Source: Aeriscardovia aeriphila (GTDB taxonomy: Bacteria > Actinomycetota > Actinomycetes > Actinomycetales > Bifidobacteriaceae). From it: a DNA stretch of 64,000 nucleotides. A model generated the notes under the pieces. That model made no database searches, had not been told where the DNA came from, and saw only the letters and a program-made list of their open reading frames with translations. Positions 1-10,860 of the stretch are shown here, one piece after another; positions within the stretch are counted from its first letter, which is position 1, and every line of letters starts with the position of its first letter. The stretch is taken from assembly GCF_002259595.1 (NCBI RefSeq), contig NZ_MWWU01000002.1, forward strand, positions 310,001 to 374,000, read 5' to 3'. The position numbers were made by a program, and so were the translations under genes.

Positions 1-384
1 GCTGTTGTTATTGGCGATCCGTTGACGCTTGCCGGGAAGGTAGGCGCGGCTGCCAGAAAAGCAAAGCGCTGGGCCAAGCAACTCACTCTTCGCCTCGAAA
101 GGCTTGAGCTACCGGTTCCTCGAATTATTTTTCAGGATGAACGATTAACCACTGTGACTGCCCACCAACAGTTGAGAAGTGCCGGATATTCGCAAAGAAC
201 TGACCGGCAAATGGTTGATCAACAAGCTGCAGTGATAATCTTGCAAGCTGCTTTGGATGCTTACAATTATCCTGAGAAAAACCCGATACCTCCTCAAGAT
301 TTTCTCGATCCAATGCCGACGTTTGAAGAAATTGCTCTTTCTGACGACGATATTCCTGACGTTTTGAAAAAGTATTTCCAGTAA
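1..384 (+). CDS. ruvX: RuvX/YqgF Holliday-junction resolvase-like protein, 3' part
   Basis: The reading frame is open from base 1, so the gene enters from outside the window and its N-terminus, with the first catalytic Asp, is missing. The visible part carries the family core: a V-V-I-G-D-P-L strand, a helix rich in A and K, the DERLTT motif (about residue 46 of the visible part), and a D-x3-A-A-x-I-I-L-Q helix that supplies the last acidic residue. RuvX/YqgF has an RNase H fold and is linked to 16S rRNA 5'-end processing and Holliday-junction cleavage. It is followed after 15 bases by mltG, an order common in Gram-positives. A copy of the dispersed octamer TGATAATC (233-240) lies inside the codons of the conserved AAVIILQ helix. 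The tail of about 30 residues is acidic and variable. Confidence 0.9.
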   Translation, partial: AVVIGDPLTLAGKVGAAARKAKRWAKQLTLRLERLELPVPRIIFQDERLTTVTAHQQLRSAGYSQRTDRQMVDQQAAVIILQAALDAYNYPEKNPIPPQDFLDPMPTFEEIALSDDDIPDVLKKYFQ

Positions 385-399
385 GGGGAGAGGGCAACC

Positions 400-1812
400 A
401 TGAATGACAAAAACAAGCCAGCCTCTTCCTCTCCTCATGAGATGGAAGACTTCTTGCAACGCTTACAAGCATCGCAAGAAGAACAACAGCTCAATCAGCA
501 AATGCACGATTCCTCACTGGATGGTTTTGCTGACTTTACTGGTATGGACGAGGATGATGCACAGTCACTCTTCTCATTCGCTGATACTTCCGAAACTGCA
601 GGTGAGAATGATGGATCAGACACACCTGCATTAACTTCAGCAAGCAGCACCACCCAGAATGCTTCACCAGCATCTGGCCCCTCAAATGCTGCTCCAGCGC
701 CCGTTTTGACGCGCGTTGCCCTGCGTAATGAGAGACGACGCAAGAACATCCGTCGTGTGATAGGAATTATTGTCGCCATTGCACTCGTCATTGTGTTGGG
801 CTGGGCAGGCGTGAAAGTCTACCGTAAGGTGAGAAGCATTCAGGCTGCTAATCAGCAAGCACAACTGGAAGCGCAGACGGCGAAGCGGGCCACGGATTAC
901 CCAGGCCCGGGTGAAGGCTCGGTTGAATTCACTGTGGAGAAGGGTCAAGGTTCTGGTGAGATCGGCGAAAACCTTGTCAAACAAGGTATCGTCGCATCAG
1001 TCGCTGCCTTTGACGCTGCAGTGGTGAATGCCGATGCTGCTCAAAAGCTTCAGCCAGGCACCTTCCAATTGAAGTACAAGATGGCTTCGAAGGATGTTGT
1101 CGCGATCCTGGTGGACCCGACAAAGGCTGAAGGCATGATCAACGTGACAGCAAGTACTCGGGTTTCTGCTGTCATTTCTGCAGCTTCACAGCTAATGAAC
1201 CTTCCTCAGAGCGATTTCCAAGCCCTGTTGGATTCTCATGGTGATGGCATTCTTCCTCCTGAAGCTAAGGGGTCATTCGAGGGCTGGTTGCAACCAGATA
1301 CGTATAACCCGAAGGATTATTCTTCTGCGCACGATCTCTTTGCGGACATGGTCAAGAAGCGCATCGCCTTCCTGGATGAAAACAAAGTTCCTACCGGAGA
1401 TGAACGCGAGAACATTCTTATTCGTGCCTCCATCATTGGTGGAGAGGTGAATAGGGAAGAGTACTACGGTCAAGTATCGCGAGTGATTGAGAACCGCTTG
1501 AAGAAGAATATGCCTCTGGGAATGGATTCCACCGTGGCATATGGTTTCGGTGTGGACCCTCACGGTTTGACTCAAGCGATGCTTCAGGATGAATCGAACC
1601 CGTATAACTCGCGAATTCAGAAGGGCTTGCCGCCAACGCCGATCAATCAGCCGAATTTGGCAATGATTGATGCCGCAATGAACCCGACGCCTGGCGACTG
1701 GCTTTACTTTGTCACCGTCAATCTCAGCACTGGTGAGACGAAGTTCACTGCCGATTATTCCGAGTTTGAAAAGTATTCGCAGGAATACCAGCAGTGGGAA
1801 GCGAACAACTAA
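400..1812 (+). CDS. mltG: Endolytic murein transglycosylase MltG (YceG family)
   Basis: 470 aa. The ATG has a purine-rich RBS (AAGGGGAGAGG, 382-392). The first 110 residues are an acidic, Ser/Ala-rich cytoplasmic stretch, followed by RRRK and one membrane helix (about residues 119-141), giving a type II bitopic protein. The YceG/LysM-like domain starts near residue 165. The catalytic Glu is E349 in ASIIGGEVNREEY, followed by the family signature V-I-E-N-R-L, the D-S-T-V-A-Y-G strand and the NPYNS...GLPPTPI region. MltG cuts nascent glycan strands at the membrane and so sets their length. The long disordered N-terminus is typical of actinobacterial members. It lies directly downstream of ruvX and is probably co-transcribed with it. 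Confidence 0.95.
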   Translation: MNDKNKPASSSPHEMEDFLQRLQASQEEQQLNQQMHDSSLDGFADFTGMDEDDAQSLFSFADTSETAGENDGSDTPALTSASSTTQNASPASGPSNAAPAPVLTRVALRNERRRKNIRRVIGIIVAIALVIVLGWAGVKVYRKVRSIQAANQQAQLEAQTAKRATDYPGPGEGSVEFTVEKGQGSGEIGENLVKQGIVASVAAFDAAVVNADAAQKLQPGTFQLKYKMASKDVVAILVDPTKAEGMINVTASTRVSAVISAASQLMNLPQSDFQALLDSHGDGILPPEAKGSFEGWLQPDTYNPKDYSSAHDLFADMVKKRIAFLDENKVPTGDERENILIRASIIGGEVNREEYYGQVSRVIENRLKKNMPLGMDSTVAYGFGVDPHGLTQAMLQDESNPYNSRIQKGLPPTPINQPNLAMIDAAMNPTPGDWLYFVTVNLSTGETKFTADYSEFEKYSQEYQQWEANN

Positions 1813-1821
1813 ACGGGACTA

Positions 1822-1846
1822 TCTCATTCATGGCGGATGAATGAGA
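1822..1846. terminator. Hairpin at the mltG / membrane-protein convergence
   Basis: A perfect 10-bp inverted repeat (TCTCATTCAT, 1822-1831; ATGAATGAGA, 1837-1846) with a 5-base loop, 10 bases after the mltG stop. The stop codon of the convergent minus-strand ORF (1828-1830) lies inside the left arm. There is no T-run on either side, so it may act only with the stronger hairpin at 1893-1920. Confidence 0.45.
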
Positions 1847-2661
1847 AGGAGAGTGGGGATGAGCACGCTCCACGTCCACAACAGGTGAGGAAGAAGGCGG
1901 AGTTGTCGAGCTCCGCCTTCTTTGCGTTGCGGCTCCTTTTCCTCACGCTGATGGCTAATAAGTGCGTGCACTGATGTAGCGAACCATAGCAAACACCACA
2001 GCAACAGGGCGTCAGTTACTGGCCAGAGCAGTGTCAGAGTTTGTGCGCTCAGCGCTGCTGCCCAGACGTCAGCAAGGCCAAAACCGCTCTGAGGTGGCAG
2101 GTGGGGTGGCAGCTGACGAGATAACTCAGTTGGTGACGCAGCTTGAGTTTGAGCTGAATCGCTCGCCGTGACTCGAGCTGAAATCTTCGACTGTACTCCT
2201 GTACGCGCGTTGTGAATTGCAGCCGAGTCTTGACGTTTTCCTGCGATTTTCGTGAGCCGATGGCACAGGAAGCCCAGAGCGCATATACTTACTCCCACAC
2301 TCAGCGCAGTGACAATCTGGGTGAAAAGCTGGGTGACCATCGGGGTGGAAGCCTGGAGAGGTGAAGGCGCCGATGACGTGAGGCTTGAGGAGTCGAGGCC
2401 TGGCCGCGCAGAAGCCGAAGACTCGAGGCTCAGCCACTTGAGTCCAGAACCGTTAAGTTCCAACCAGTCGAAACCTCTCCAACCAACAAACCAAGCCCCA
2501 GTAACAACCGCCACGCTAGCCGCAAATTGGCAGGTAGCCGTGCGCAGGAAAGTTCGGCGGCGCACCAAGCCGCAGTGATAATCTTGGCGAGCAGCAGAGA
2601 GTAACGCCATGCTCGCGCTGACCACGAAAATGATGCGAAGAATAAGAGTGAGAGTTGTCAT
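1828..2661 (-). CDS. Polytopic membrane protein, possibly a degenerate prepilin-peptidase-like protein
   Basis: 277 aa with about five hydrophobic stretches: the N-terminal 18 residues, about 44-66, 108-135, 200-232, and the C-terminus. The stretch FGLADVWAAALSAQ followed by LLWP loosely resembles the GxGDVK...ALG...GWP region of A24 (TadV/GspO) prepilin peptidases, and the N-terminal D...LVRRR could match their first Asp region. However, that Asp falls in a stretch encoded by a copy of the dispersed octamer (2576-2583), so the match is weak. Residues 75-105 and 140-185 are Ser/Ala/Gln-rich linkers. The gene diverges from pyrG and converges on mltG, and its tail overlaps the mltG terminator. 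The function is inference only. Confidence 0.5.
   Translation of the reverse strand: MTTLTLILRIIFVVSASMALLSAARQDYHCGLVRRRTFLRTATCQFAASVAVVTGAWFVGWRGFDWLELNGSGLKWLSLESSASARPGLDSSSLTSSAPSPLQASTPMVTQLFTQIVTALSVGVSICALGFLCHRLTKIAGKRQDSAAIHNARTGVQSKISARVTASDSAQTQAASPTELSRQLPPHLPPQSGFGLADVWAAALSAQTLTLLWPVTDALLLWCLLWFATSVHALISHQREEKEPQRKEGGARQLRLLPHLLWTWSVLIPTLLLIHPP
1893..1924 (+). terminator. Rho-independent terminator of mltG
   Basis: GAAGGCGGAG (1893-1902) pairs with CTCCGCCTTC (1911-1920) across an 8-base loop, then TTTG. It lies within the C-terminal codons of the minus-strand ORF, so terminator and coding sequence overlap. Confidence 0.6.
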
Positions 2662-2801
2662 GAGGCCATCGTGACAGAGCAGACAAGAGCGAACAGGAAT
2701 TTTTCTGCAGTGTGGATAACTTGAGCAAAATCGGCGTGTTGGGCTCGTATGAAGCCAATCTCTCTGAGAGGTGAAATATGAGCGGCTCGAGTCGTGTCTG
2801 A

Positions 2802-4541
<1,740 letters not shown>

Positions 4542-4606
4542 CACTCAGGCTGGCTTTTAGCTCCTAGCTGAGAGTCGCTGGAGATTATCACTGTGATGAA
4601 AGCTGG

Positions 4607-4640
4607 AAGGCCGTTGTTCCGAAAGGGATAACGGCCTTTG
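4607..4640 (+). terminator. pyrG terminator
   Basis: AAGGCCGTT (4607-4615) pairs with AACGGCCTT (4630-4638), with TTCC/GGGA extending the stem and a short GAAA-type loop. It is followed by TTGCTGT. A dispersed-octamer copy (4583-4590) lies between the stop codon and this hairpin. Confidence 0.75.
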
Positions 4641-4651
4641 CTGTATGTGCC

Positions 4652-4669
4652 CCGCGCAAAATTGCGCGG
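4652..4669. promoter_or_regulatory. 18-bp perfect palindrome upstream of the suf operon
   Basis: CCGCGCAAAATTGCGCGG is a perfect palindrome about 150 bases before the sufB start. It sits in the only sizeable non-coding leader of the operon (4642-4817), where a second inverted repeat, CTGGGT/ACCCAG (4765-4786), also occurs. A dyad of this shape fits a dimeric repressor site, but no regulator gene is adjacent and I do not recognise the motif. Confidence 0.4.
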
Positions 4670-4817
4670 AAACTGATAGAGGAGCGGTACACCACAATGG
4701 CGTAATTCTGCGCTTTTCGAGCTATCTCTTTGCTCGACACTTCGGCGGGGCAAAGGTTAAGGGGCTGGGTAAGCTAAAAAACCCAGAGATAATTATTCCT
4801 ATATCGGGGGTGAAACT

Positions 4818-6344
4818 GTGGCGGAGAACAAACAGGCTCTCACGGCTGATAAGCCTGCGAATGAACGCGAGTCTGCCGACGTTGAGATGGGTCAATATGT
4901 TTTTGACCGCACCCGAGCTAATGACGACAAAATTGAAGCCGACGAGAAAATTCTCGCCGAGTTTGGCAATGGTTACAACTACGGTTGGCATGATTCTGAT
5001 GCTGCTGGCCAGGCTGCAAAGAAGGGTATTGACGAGAATGTCGTGCGCGAAATTTCAGCCGACAAGCATGAGCCAGAATGGATGCTGGACCTGCGTTTGA
5101 AAGGTTTCCAAGCATTCTTGGAAAAGCCAATGCCACAGTGGGGTGTTGACCTCTCTGGTTTCGATGCTCAGGATTTTAAATACTACGTTAAACCGATGGA
5201 CCATCAGGCAAAGTCATGGTCTGACCTTCCACCGGACATCAAGAACACTTATGACCGTTTGGGCATTCCCGAAGCAGAGAAGCAAAGGCTCGTCGCTGGT
5301 GTTGCAGCTCAGTATGAGTCGGAAGTGATTTACAATTCGATTCGCGAAGAGCTCGCGAGCCAAGGTGTTATCTTCTGTGACACAGATACTGCAGTGCAAA
5401 AGTACCCTGACTTGGTGAAGAAGTACTTCAACACTGTGGTCAGGTACAACGACAATAAGTTCGCCGCGTTGAACACTGCTGCATGGTCCGGTGGCTCCTT
5501 TGTGTATGTACCGAAGGGTGTTCACGTCACCATTCCACTGCAGGCTTATTTCCGTATTAACACGGAGAATATGGGTCAGTTCGAGCGCACGCTGATTATT
5601 GCCGACGAAGGCTCCTACGTGCACTATGTGGAAGGCTGCACAGCTCCTCTGTATTCCACGGATTCTTTGCATGCTGCTGTGGTGGAGATTATTGTGGAGC
5701 CTCACGCTCGCGTGCGCTACACAACCGTTCAGAACTGGTCGAATAACGTGTACAACTTGGTCACTCAACGTGCTTACGTCAAGGAAGGCGGAACTATGGA
5801 ATGGGTCGATGGCAACATCGGCTCGAAGGCTTCCATGAAGTATCCAGCATGCATTCTGGCTGGTGAGTATGCGAAGGCATCCACCCTTTCGCTTTCCTTC
5901 GCTGGCTCTGGCCAGTATCAGGATACGGGTGCCAAGATGATCCATCTGGCTCCTCACACTTCTTCGACGATTGTGTCGAAGTCCATTTCCAAGGGTGGTG
6001 GCCGCTCCTCGTACCGCGGTTTGGTGAAGATTCCGAAGGGTGCTTTTGACGCGCATTCTTCCGTTTCCTGCGATGCTTTGCTGGTGGATGAGTTCTCTCG
6101 CTCGGATACCTACCCACATGTGGATGTGCGTGAGGATGAGGTCACCATGTCGCACGAGGCTACTGTTTCCAAGGTTTCTCAGGATCAGCTCTTCTACCTG
6201 CAGCAGCGTGGTATCGAAGAGCGTGAGGCTATGGGAATGATCGTTCGCGGCTTCGTGGAGCCAATTTCGCGTGAGCTTCCTATGGAATACGCACTGGAAT
6301 TGAACCGTTTGGTCGAACTGCAGATGGAGGCTTCCGTCGGATGA
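4818..6344 (+). CDS. sufB: SUF scaffold subunit SufB
   Basis: 508 aa, GTG start preceded by GGGGGTG. SufB is the scaffold on which the SufBC2D complex assembles Fe-S clusters in the cytoplasm. Family features: the long beta-helix core, the [14 protein letters not shown] and [19 protein letters not shown] blocks (Cys and His regions involved in cluster or sulfur handling), [13 protein letters not shown], and the C-terminal [19 protein letters not shown] motif that binds SufC. The N-terminal 50 residues are a charged, variable extension. It is the first gene of sufB-D-C-S-U-T; its stop overlaps the sufD ATG (ATGA). Confidence 0.97.
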   Translation: MAENKQALTADKPANERESADVEMGQYVFDRTRANDDKIEADEKILAEFGNGYNYGWHDSDAAGQAAKKGIDENVVREISADKHEPEWMLDLRLKGFQAFLEKPMPQWGVDLSGFDAQDFKYYVKPMDHQAKSWSDLPPDIKNTYDRLGIPEAEKQRLVAGVAAQYESEVIYNSIREELASQGVIFCDTDTAVQKYPDLVKKYFNTVVRYNDNKFAALNTAAWSGGSFVYVPKGVHVTIPLQAYFRINTENMGQFERTLIIADEGSYVHYVEGCTAPLYSTDSLHAAVVEIIVEPHARVRYTTVQNWSNNVYNLVTQRAYVKEGGTMEWVDGNIGSKASMKYPACILAGEYAKASTLSLSFAGSGQYQDTGAKMIHLAPHTSSTIVSKSISKGGGRSSYRGLVKIPKGAFDAHSSVSCDALLVDEFSRSDTYPHVDVREDEVTMSHEATVSKVSQDQLFYLQQRGIEEREAMGMIVRGFVEPISRELPMEYALELNRLVELQMEASVG

Positions 6345-7804
6345 GTGAGAAAGAGATGAACACCACGTCAACGCCAGATTCTGACGGTTTCCGCCGCTCT
6401 GGTACCACAAAGCCAGTGGAAACTGCAGAGCAGAAGGCTCGTCGCGCTCAAGTTCAGGCTAATGCTTCGGAAGCGCAGCGTATTGAAAACGCGCGTCAGA
6501 AGGATCGCGAGCTCAAGAACGAGCAGAGTGCGTCAACTGCGTCAGAGGGTCAATCGGCTCCTGCTGAAGTTCGTATGCCGCGGTACGACCCGAAGGACCC
6601 GTATAAGTTCCCGGCTCAAATGCCGTCCAGTGCGGATTCCATGATTCGCTCCTTTGACCCTGCTGATTTCCCTCAGCCCAAGGCTAAGGACAATGAGTGG
6701 CGCTATTTGGACATGGACGAGATCAGCGAGTTCATGCAGCCTTTCACTCCCACGAACCTCGCCCAGGTGAGTGTCAGTTTTGAGGATGGTTCTGCGGTTC
6801 CTCAGCTTTCTGACAAGCAGACTAGCCGTGAGCTGGGCGTGAGCTTTGGTCAGATTAGCAAGAATGAGTATCCTGCGGGCTCGGTGAGCAAGCCCGTCGA
6901 TCTTACGGCAGCAATCCAGTGGCAGGTAACGCAGCGCGTGTACTGGCTCAACATCACCTCTAATGTAGAAAAGCCAGTGATCATTCGTGTGCACTCGAAT
7001 AATGCCGAGCGCGATGCCCTCCACTTCGTCATCACCGCTGCGGCGAATAGCCATGCAAGTGTGGTGGTCATGCATGATGGTTTGGCTCACTTGGCCGAAG
7101 GCATGGAGATTAGCACTGGTGCTGATTCCACTCTGAACTTCACCAGCGTTCAACAGTGGGATGAAGCCAGTAAGCATGTGGGCACCGAGCGCATCCGCGT
7201 GGGAGCAAACGCAGAATTGCGTCACCGCGTGGTCACTCTCTCCGGCAACTTCGTGCGTCTGCGCATGGACCCTGATTACGCCGGTAAGAAGGGCTTCCTT
7301 GATATGTTGGGCATCTACTACGTGCTGCCAGGCGATTACGCTGAGCATCGCACGATGGTGTGCCACAACCAAGCAGACTGCAAATCTCGTGTCATCTATA
7401 AAGGTGCTCTTGACGGTAAGGGTGCGCGTTCCGCGTGGGTGGGTAACGCTCTCATCCTTCCAACAGCACCGAATACCGATTCCTACGAGCTCAACCGCAA
7501 CCTCGTGCTCAAGCCCGGCGCCATTGCCGACTCGGAGCCACAGTTGGAGATTGAGAACGGTGACATCATCGGCGCAGGCCATGCTTCCAGCGTCGGCCGC
7601 TTTGAAGACGAGCAGCTCTTCTACTTGGAGTCGCGCGGCGTGAGCGAGGAGAATGCTCGCAAGCTCGTCGTTCGTGGCTTCTTCGAGGAGCTGATCAACC
7701 AGATCGGCGTTGAATCGGTTCAAACAGCCTTGATGCAACGTATTGAAGAAAGACTGGCCAAGGGTGAATCTGCGGCTATGACTCAAGTTTTGGAGGATAA
7801 GTGA
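6341..7804 (+). CDS. sufD: SUF scaffold subunit SufD
   Basis: 487 aa, with the ATG overlapping the sufB stop, so translational coupling is likely. SufD is the SufB paralogue that pairs with it and with SufC. The first 75 residues are Gln/Ala/Arg/Ser-rich and variable. The beta-helix domain follows, with the [16 protein letters not shown] and [15 protein letters not shown] region and the C-terminal [26 protein letters not shown] SufC-contact helix. It is longer than the usual 400-430 residues because of the N-terminal extension. Confidence 0.95.
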   Translation: MSEKEMNTTSTPDSDGFRRSGTTKPVETAEQKARRAQVQANASEAQRIENARQKDRELKNEQSASTASEGQSAPAEVRMPRYDPKDPYKFPAQMPSSADSMIRSFDPADFPQPKAKDNEWRYLDMDEISEFMQPFTPTNLAQVSVSFEDGSAVPQLSDKQTSRELGVSFGQISKNEYPAGSVSKPVDLTAAIQWQVTQRVYWLNITSNVEKPVIIRVHSNNAERDALHFVITAAANSHASVVVMHDGLAHLAEGMEISTGADSTLNFTSVQQWDEASKHVGTERIRVGANAELRHRVVTLSGNFVRLRMDPDYAGKKGFLDMLGIYYVLPGDYAEHRTMVCHNQADCKSRVIYKGALDGKGARSAWVGNALILPTAPNTDSYELNRNLVLKPGAIADSEPQLEIENGDIIGAGHASSVGRFEDEQLFYLESRGVSEENARKLVVRGFFEELINQIGVESVQTALMQRIEERLAKGESAAMTQVLEDK

Positions 7805-8610
7805 TGGCTGAAGTAGCAACCAATGTGAGCGAGCAGCACACCCTGGAAATTAGGGGATTGCGCGCAGGAGTGCAAACCAAGGAAGGTCGTAAGGAGATCC
7901 TCAAAGGCGTCGACCTGACCATCCACACCGGCGAAGTTCATGCCATCATGGGTCCGAATGGTTCGGGTAAGTCCACTTTGGCATACACTCTTGCTGGCCA
8001 CCCTAAGTATGAGGTGGATGGCGGCGAAGTGCTGCTTGACGGTCAGGATTTGTTGAAGATGAAGCCGTACGAGCGTGCTCGTGCAGGCCTTTTCCTGGCA
8101 ATGCAGTACCCCGTAGAAGTTCCTGGCGTTTCCATGACCAACTTCTTGCGTACTGCTGTCACCGAGGTTCAGGGTTCTGCTCCAAGCCTTCGCCAGTGGG
8201 TGGAGGAGCTGTCCACGGAGATGAAGCGTTTGCGCATGGACCCGAAGTTCGCTCAGCGTTCGGTCAACGAAGGCTTCTCTGGTGGTGAAAAGAAGCGTGC
8301 TGAGGTGCTGCAGATGGAGCTTCTCAAGCCAAAGTTCACCATCATGGATGAGACGGATTCTGGCCTGGACGTGGATGCTCTGCGCATTGTGTCGGAAGGT
8401 GTGAACCATGCAAAGGATGTCAACCACTTTGGTGTGATGCTCATCACCCATTACACGCGCATTCTTCGCTACATTCACCCTGATTTCGTGCACGTTTTCG
8501 CCGATGGCCACTTCGTCCGTGCTGGCGGTCCTGAGCTTGCTGATGAGCTGGAAGAGTCCGGTTACGATCAGTACCTGCCAGAAGGCGTGAGCGAATCGGC
8601 ACAGGCCTGA
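7804..8610 (+). CDS. sufC: SUF ATPase SufC
   Basis: 268 aa. The ATG at 7804 shares bases with the sufD stop (TGATG); a strong GGAGG lies 7 bases upstream (7792-7796), which favours it over the GTG at 7801. It is an ABC-type ATPase that is soluble and drives the SufBC2D complex: Walker A GPNGSGKST, Q-loop, signature SGGEKKRAEVLQM, Walker B with IMDETDSGLDVDAL and the switch His in LITHYTRIL. The D-E-T-D-S-G-L-D form of Walker B/D-loop is characteristic of SufC rather than of transporters. Confidence 0.97.
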   Translation: MAEVATNVSEQHTLEIRGLRAGVQTKEGRKEILKGVDLTIHTGEVHAIMGPNGSGKSTLAYTLAGHPKYEVDGGEVLLDGQDLLKMKPYERARAGLFLAMQYPVEVPGVSMTNFLRTAVTEVQGSAPSLRQWVEELSTEMKRLRMDPKFAQRSVNEGFSGGEKKRAEVLQMELLKPKFTIMDETDSGLDVDALRIVSEGVNHAKDVNHFGVMLITHYTRILRYIHPDFVHVFADGHFVRAGGPELADELEESGYDQYLPEGVSESAQA

Positions 8611-8656
8611 GCTCAGCAGGACGGCATCGGTAGATTATCAGCATGAATGAATCGGC

Positions 8657-10006
8657 ATGACTATGAGTTCCTCTGAATTTTCTGGCGAGCAAGGATGGCA
8701 GGAACGGGTCGTCTCACAGTTCCCGCTCTTGCAATCGCCTCGCGCGCAGAAGGGGTTTGGCTCAGCTGAACATCCTTCGCGTTTGGCTTACTTGGATACT
8801 GCGGCAACCTCGCAAAAACCGCAGGTGGTGATCCAAGCAGAGCAGGCATTCTATTCCTCGATTAACGCAGGAGTTCACCGAGGAACTCATCGTCTTGCCG
8901 TTGAAGCAACGCAAGCTTACGAAACCGCACGTGCACGCATTGCCACTTTTGTGAACGCGAGTTCTGAGGAAGGTCAAGAGGAGATTGTTTTCACCTCGGG
9001 TGCCACCGCAGGCCTCAACGAGTTGGCGATGAGCATTGGCTGGGCGAGCTTGCCGGCAGCTCTCTCTGACGTTGATGTGCAGGCTCGTGCTCGTTTCGGG
9101 CTTCATGAGGGTGATGAGATTCTCACCAGCATTGCAGAACACCATTCTGTGCTCCTGCCATTCCAACAGTTGGCTCGCCGCACGGGTGCCACGCTCACTA
9201 TTGCTGATGTTGAGGATGATGGTCGCCTCGACGCTCAAAAAGTGTGCGACAAGATTACCCCTCGCACGAAGATTGTCGCTTTGACGGCGGCGAGTAACGT
9301 TACTGGCGCTCTGACCCCGCTTAAAGCGATCGTGCAGAAGGCTCACCAGGTAGGCGCGCTGGTCATCGCTGATTTTTGCCAAGCTGCACCGCATCTGAGC
9401 CTCGATGTTGCGGACCTCGACGTGGACTTTGCCTGCTGGTCAGCGCATAAAATGTACGGTCCTACCGGCGTGGGCTTCCTCTACGGCAAGCGCGAGCTGC
9501 TGGAACTGCTGCCTCCAGCAAACTTTGGTGGTGAGATGGTGGACCTCGCTTGGCTGGATAAGCAGGCACAGTGGTCAGCCGCGCCTTTCAAGTTTGAGGC
9601 GGGAACGCAACCGGTAGCTCAAGTAGTTGCTGCTGGTGTGGCAGCTCAATGGCTTACTTCTGTCGGCTTTGACGCTCTTCAAGCTCATGAGCGTGAGATT
9701 GGCACTGCACTGTTGAAGGTTGCCGATATTCCTGGCATCCGTGTGCTCGGGCCCTTGGATATGAACGAGCGTCTCGCAACCGTGAGCTTTGAAGTTGAGG
9801 GCGTTCACCCTCATGATGTGGGTCAATTCCTCGATTCTTACGGTGTGGCAATCAGGACAGGTCACCACTGTGCTCAGCCTATTCACCGTCGTTTTGGTGT
9901 GTATTCTTCTAACCGTGCGTCGGCGGGGGTGTATACCACGGCGCAGGATGTTGAGCAGTTTATGGATGCGGTTGCTCAGATTCGCCCGTATTTCTTAGGT
10001 AAGTAG
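8657..10006 (+). CDS. sufS: Cysteine desulfurase SufS
   Basis: 449 aa, a PLP enzyme of fold type I, class V. It removes sulfur from cysteine for Fe-S assembly. It shows the YLDTAATSQKP start, the HRGTHRLA block, the PLP Lys in CWSAHKMYGPTGVGFLYGK, and the sulfur-carrying Cys in RTGHHCAQP, which fits group II (SufS-like, SufU-dependent). No clear Shine-Dalgarno precedes the ATG at 8657, and a dispersed-octamer copy (8633-8640) lies in the 46-base gap after sufC. ATG 8663 is an alternative start. The N-terminal 30 residues are not conserved. Confidence 0.95.
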   Translation: MTMSSSEFSGEQGWQERVVSQFPLLQSPRAQKGFGSAEHPSRLAYLDTAATSQKPQVVIQAEQAFYSSINAGVHRGTHRLAVEATQAYETARARIATFVNASSEEGQEEIVFTSGATAGLNELAMSIGWASLPAALSDVDVQARARFGLHEGDEILTSIAEHHSVLLPFQQLARRTGATLTIADVEDDGRLDAQKVCDKITPRTKIVALTAASNVTGALTPLKAIVQKAHQVGALVIADFCQAAPHLSLDVADLDVDFACWSAHKMYGPTGVGFLYGKRELLELLPPANFGGEMVDLAWLDKQAQWSAAPFKFEAGTQPVAQVVAAGVAAQWLTSVGFDALQAHEREIGTALLKVADIPGIRVLGPLDMNERLATVSFEVEGVHPHDVGQFLDSYGVAIRTGHHCAQPIHRRFGVYSSNRASAGVYTTAQDVEQFMDAVAQIRPYFLGK

Positions 10007-10025
10007 GAGTAGAAAGGAGAGCATG

Positions 10026-10730
10026 ATGTTTGACGATCCTTTCGCACTGAACTCACTCTTTGGAATTTCTGAGCAGGACAGTAGTGAAGACTCTGTTGTA
10101 GATCCCGCTTTGGAGCAGATGTACCAAGAGTTCATTTTGGAAGCGTCGCGCGATCCTCACGGTAAAACGCATTTCGCTCCTGATGTTGCTCAAGAGAATT
10201 CGGATCGGCGAGAAAACTCGGGTGATCAAGAGAACCAAGGTGCGCAAGAGACTCAAGGTACACGAGAGAATCAGCGCAGTGACAATCTCGTGTCGGCCTC
10301 GAGCAGCCAAGAGCAGAGCCATGAGTACTGCCAGGCGGACTCTCACCAATTCAACCCGACGTGCGGCGACGAGGTGACTGTGCGCGTTGCCATCAAGCAA
10401 GAAGAGGGCAAGCCGGCAGTTATCGAGCAGCTGATGTGGGATGGGCACGGTTGCTCAATTTACCAGGCGAGCCTGTCGGTTCTGCACGACATGGCGCAAG
10501 GCAAAAGCGTTGACGAATTCATGAAGCTGCATCGCGCTTTCCGCGAGCTGATGGATTCGCGAGGCAAGGGCGTCGACGATGCTGCGACCGCGGATGCTTT
10601 AGGCGATGCGATGGCTTTCCAAGGAGTCTCGCGATTCCCGATGCGCATTAAGTGCGCACTGCTGGGCTGGGAAGGTACGAGAGACGCTGTGGCGAAAGCT
10701 TTAGCAACAATTTCTCCAGATTATCAGTGA
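10026..10730 (+). CDS. sufU: SufU zinc-dependent sulfurtransferase with a low-complexity insert
   Basis: About 234 aa. ATGs at 10023 and 10026 are both possible; the second sits better behind AAAGGAG. SufU accepts persulfide sulfur from SufS. The zinc cysteines are in PTCGDEV, HGCSIYQAS and RIKCALLGW, and the M-x6-F-x-GVSRFPMRIKCALLGW end is typical. Usual SufU proteins have about 150 residues. Here about 45 residues rich in Glu, Gln, Asn, Ser and Gly (about positions 58-100) separate the N-terminal helix from the first zinc Cys. The insert holds a variant of the dispersed motif (CAGTGACAATCTCG, about 10277-10290), and an exact copy (10719-10726) supplies its last codons. Confidence 0.93.
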   Translation: MFDDPFALNSLFGISEQDSSEDSVVDPALEQMYQEFILEASRDPHGKTHFAPDVAQENSDRRENSGDQENQGAQETQGTRENQRSDNLVSASSSQEQSHEYCQADSHQFNPTCGDEVTVRVAIKQEEGKPAVIEQLMWDGHGCSIYQASLSVLHDMAQGKSVDEFMKLHRAFRELMDSRGKGVDDAATADALGDAMAFQGVSRFPMRIKCALLGWEGTRDAVAKALATISPDYQ

Positions 10731-10860
10731 GTTCACTGCATCGTCATGAGCTCACCGATTAGCAGCTGCAAGGTTGAAGCGGTAGGATTGCAGGATAGTC
10801 TGCTGAAACAACATCGAAAAATGAAATTCAGTGACAACAGCACAAAACGAAAGTAAAGCT

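Noticed and set aside
4645-5100. Plus-strand frame across the suf leader into sufB
   Set aside because: It runs out of frame over real sufB codons and has no motifs or start signal.
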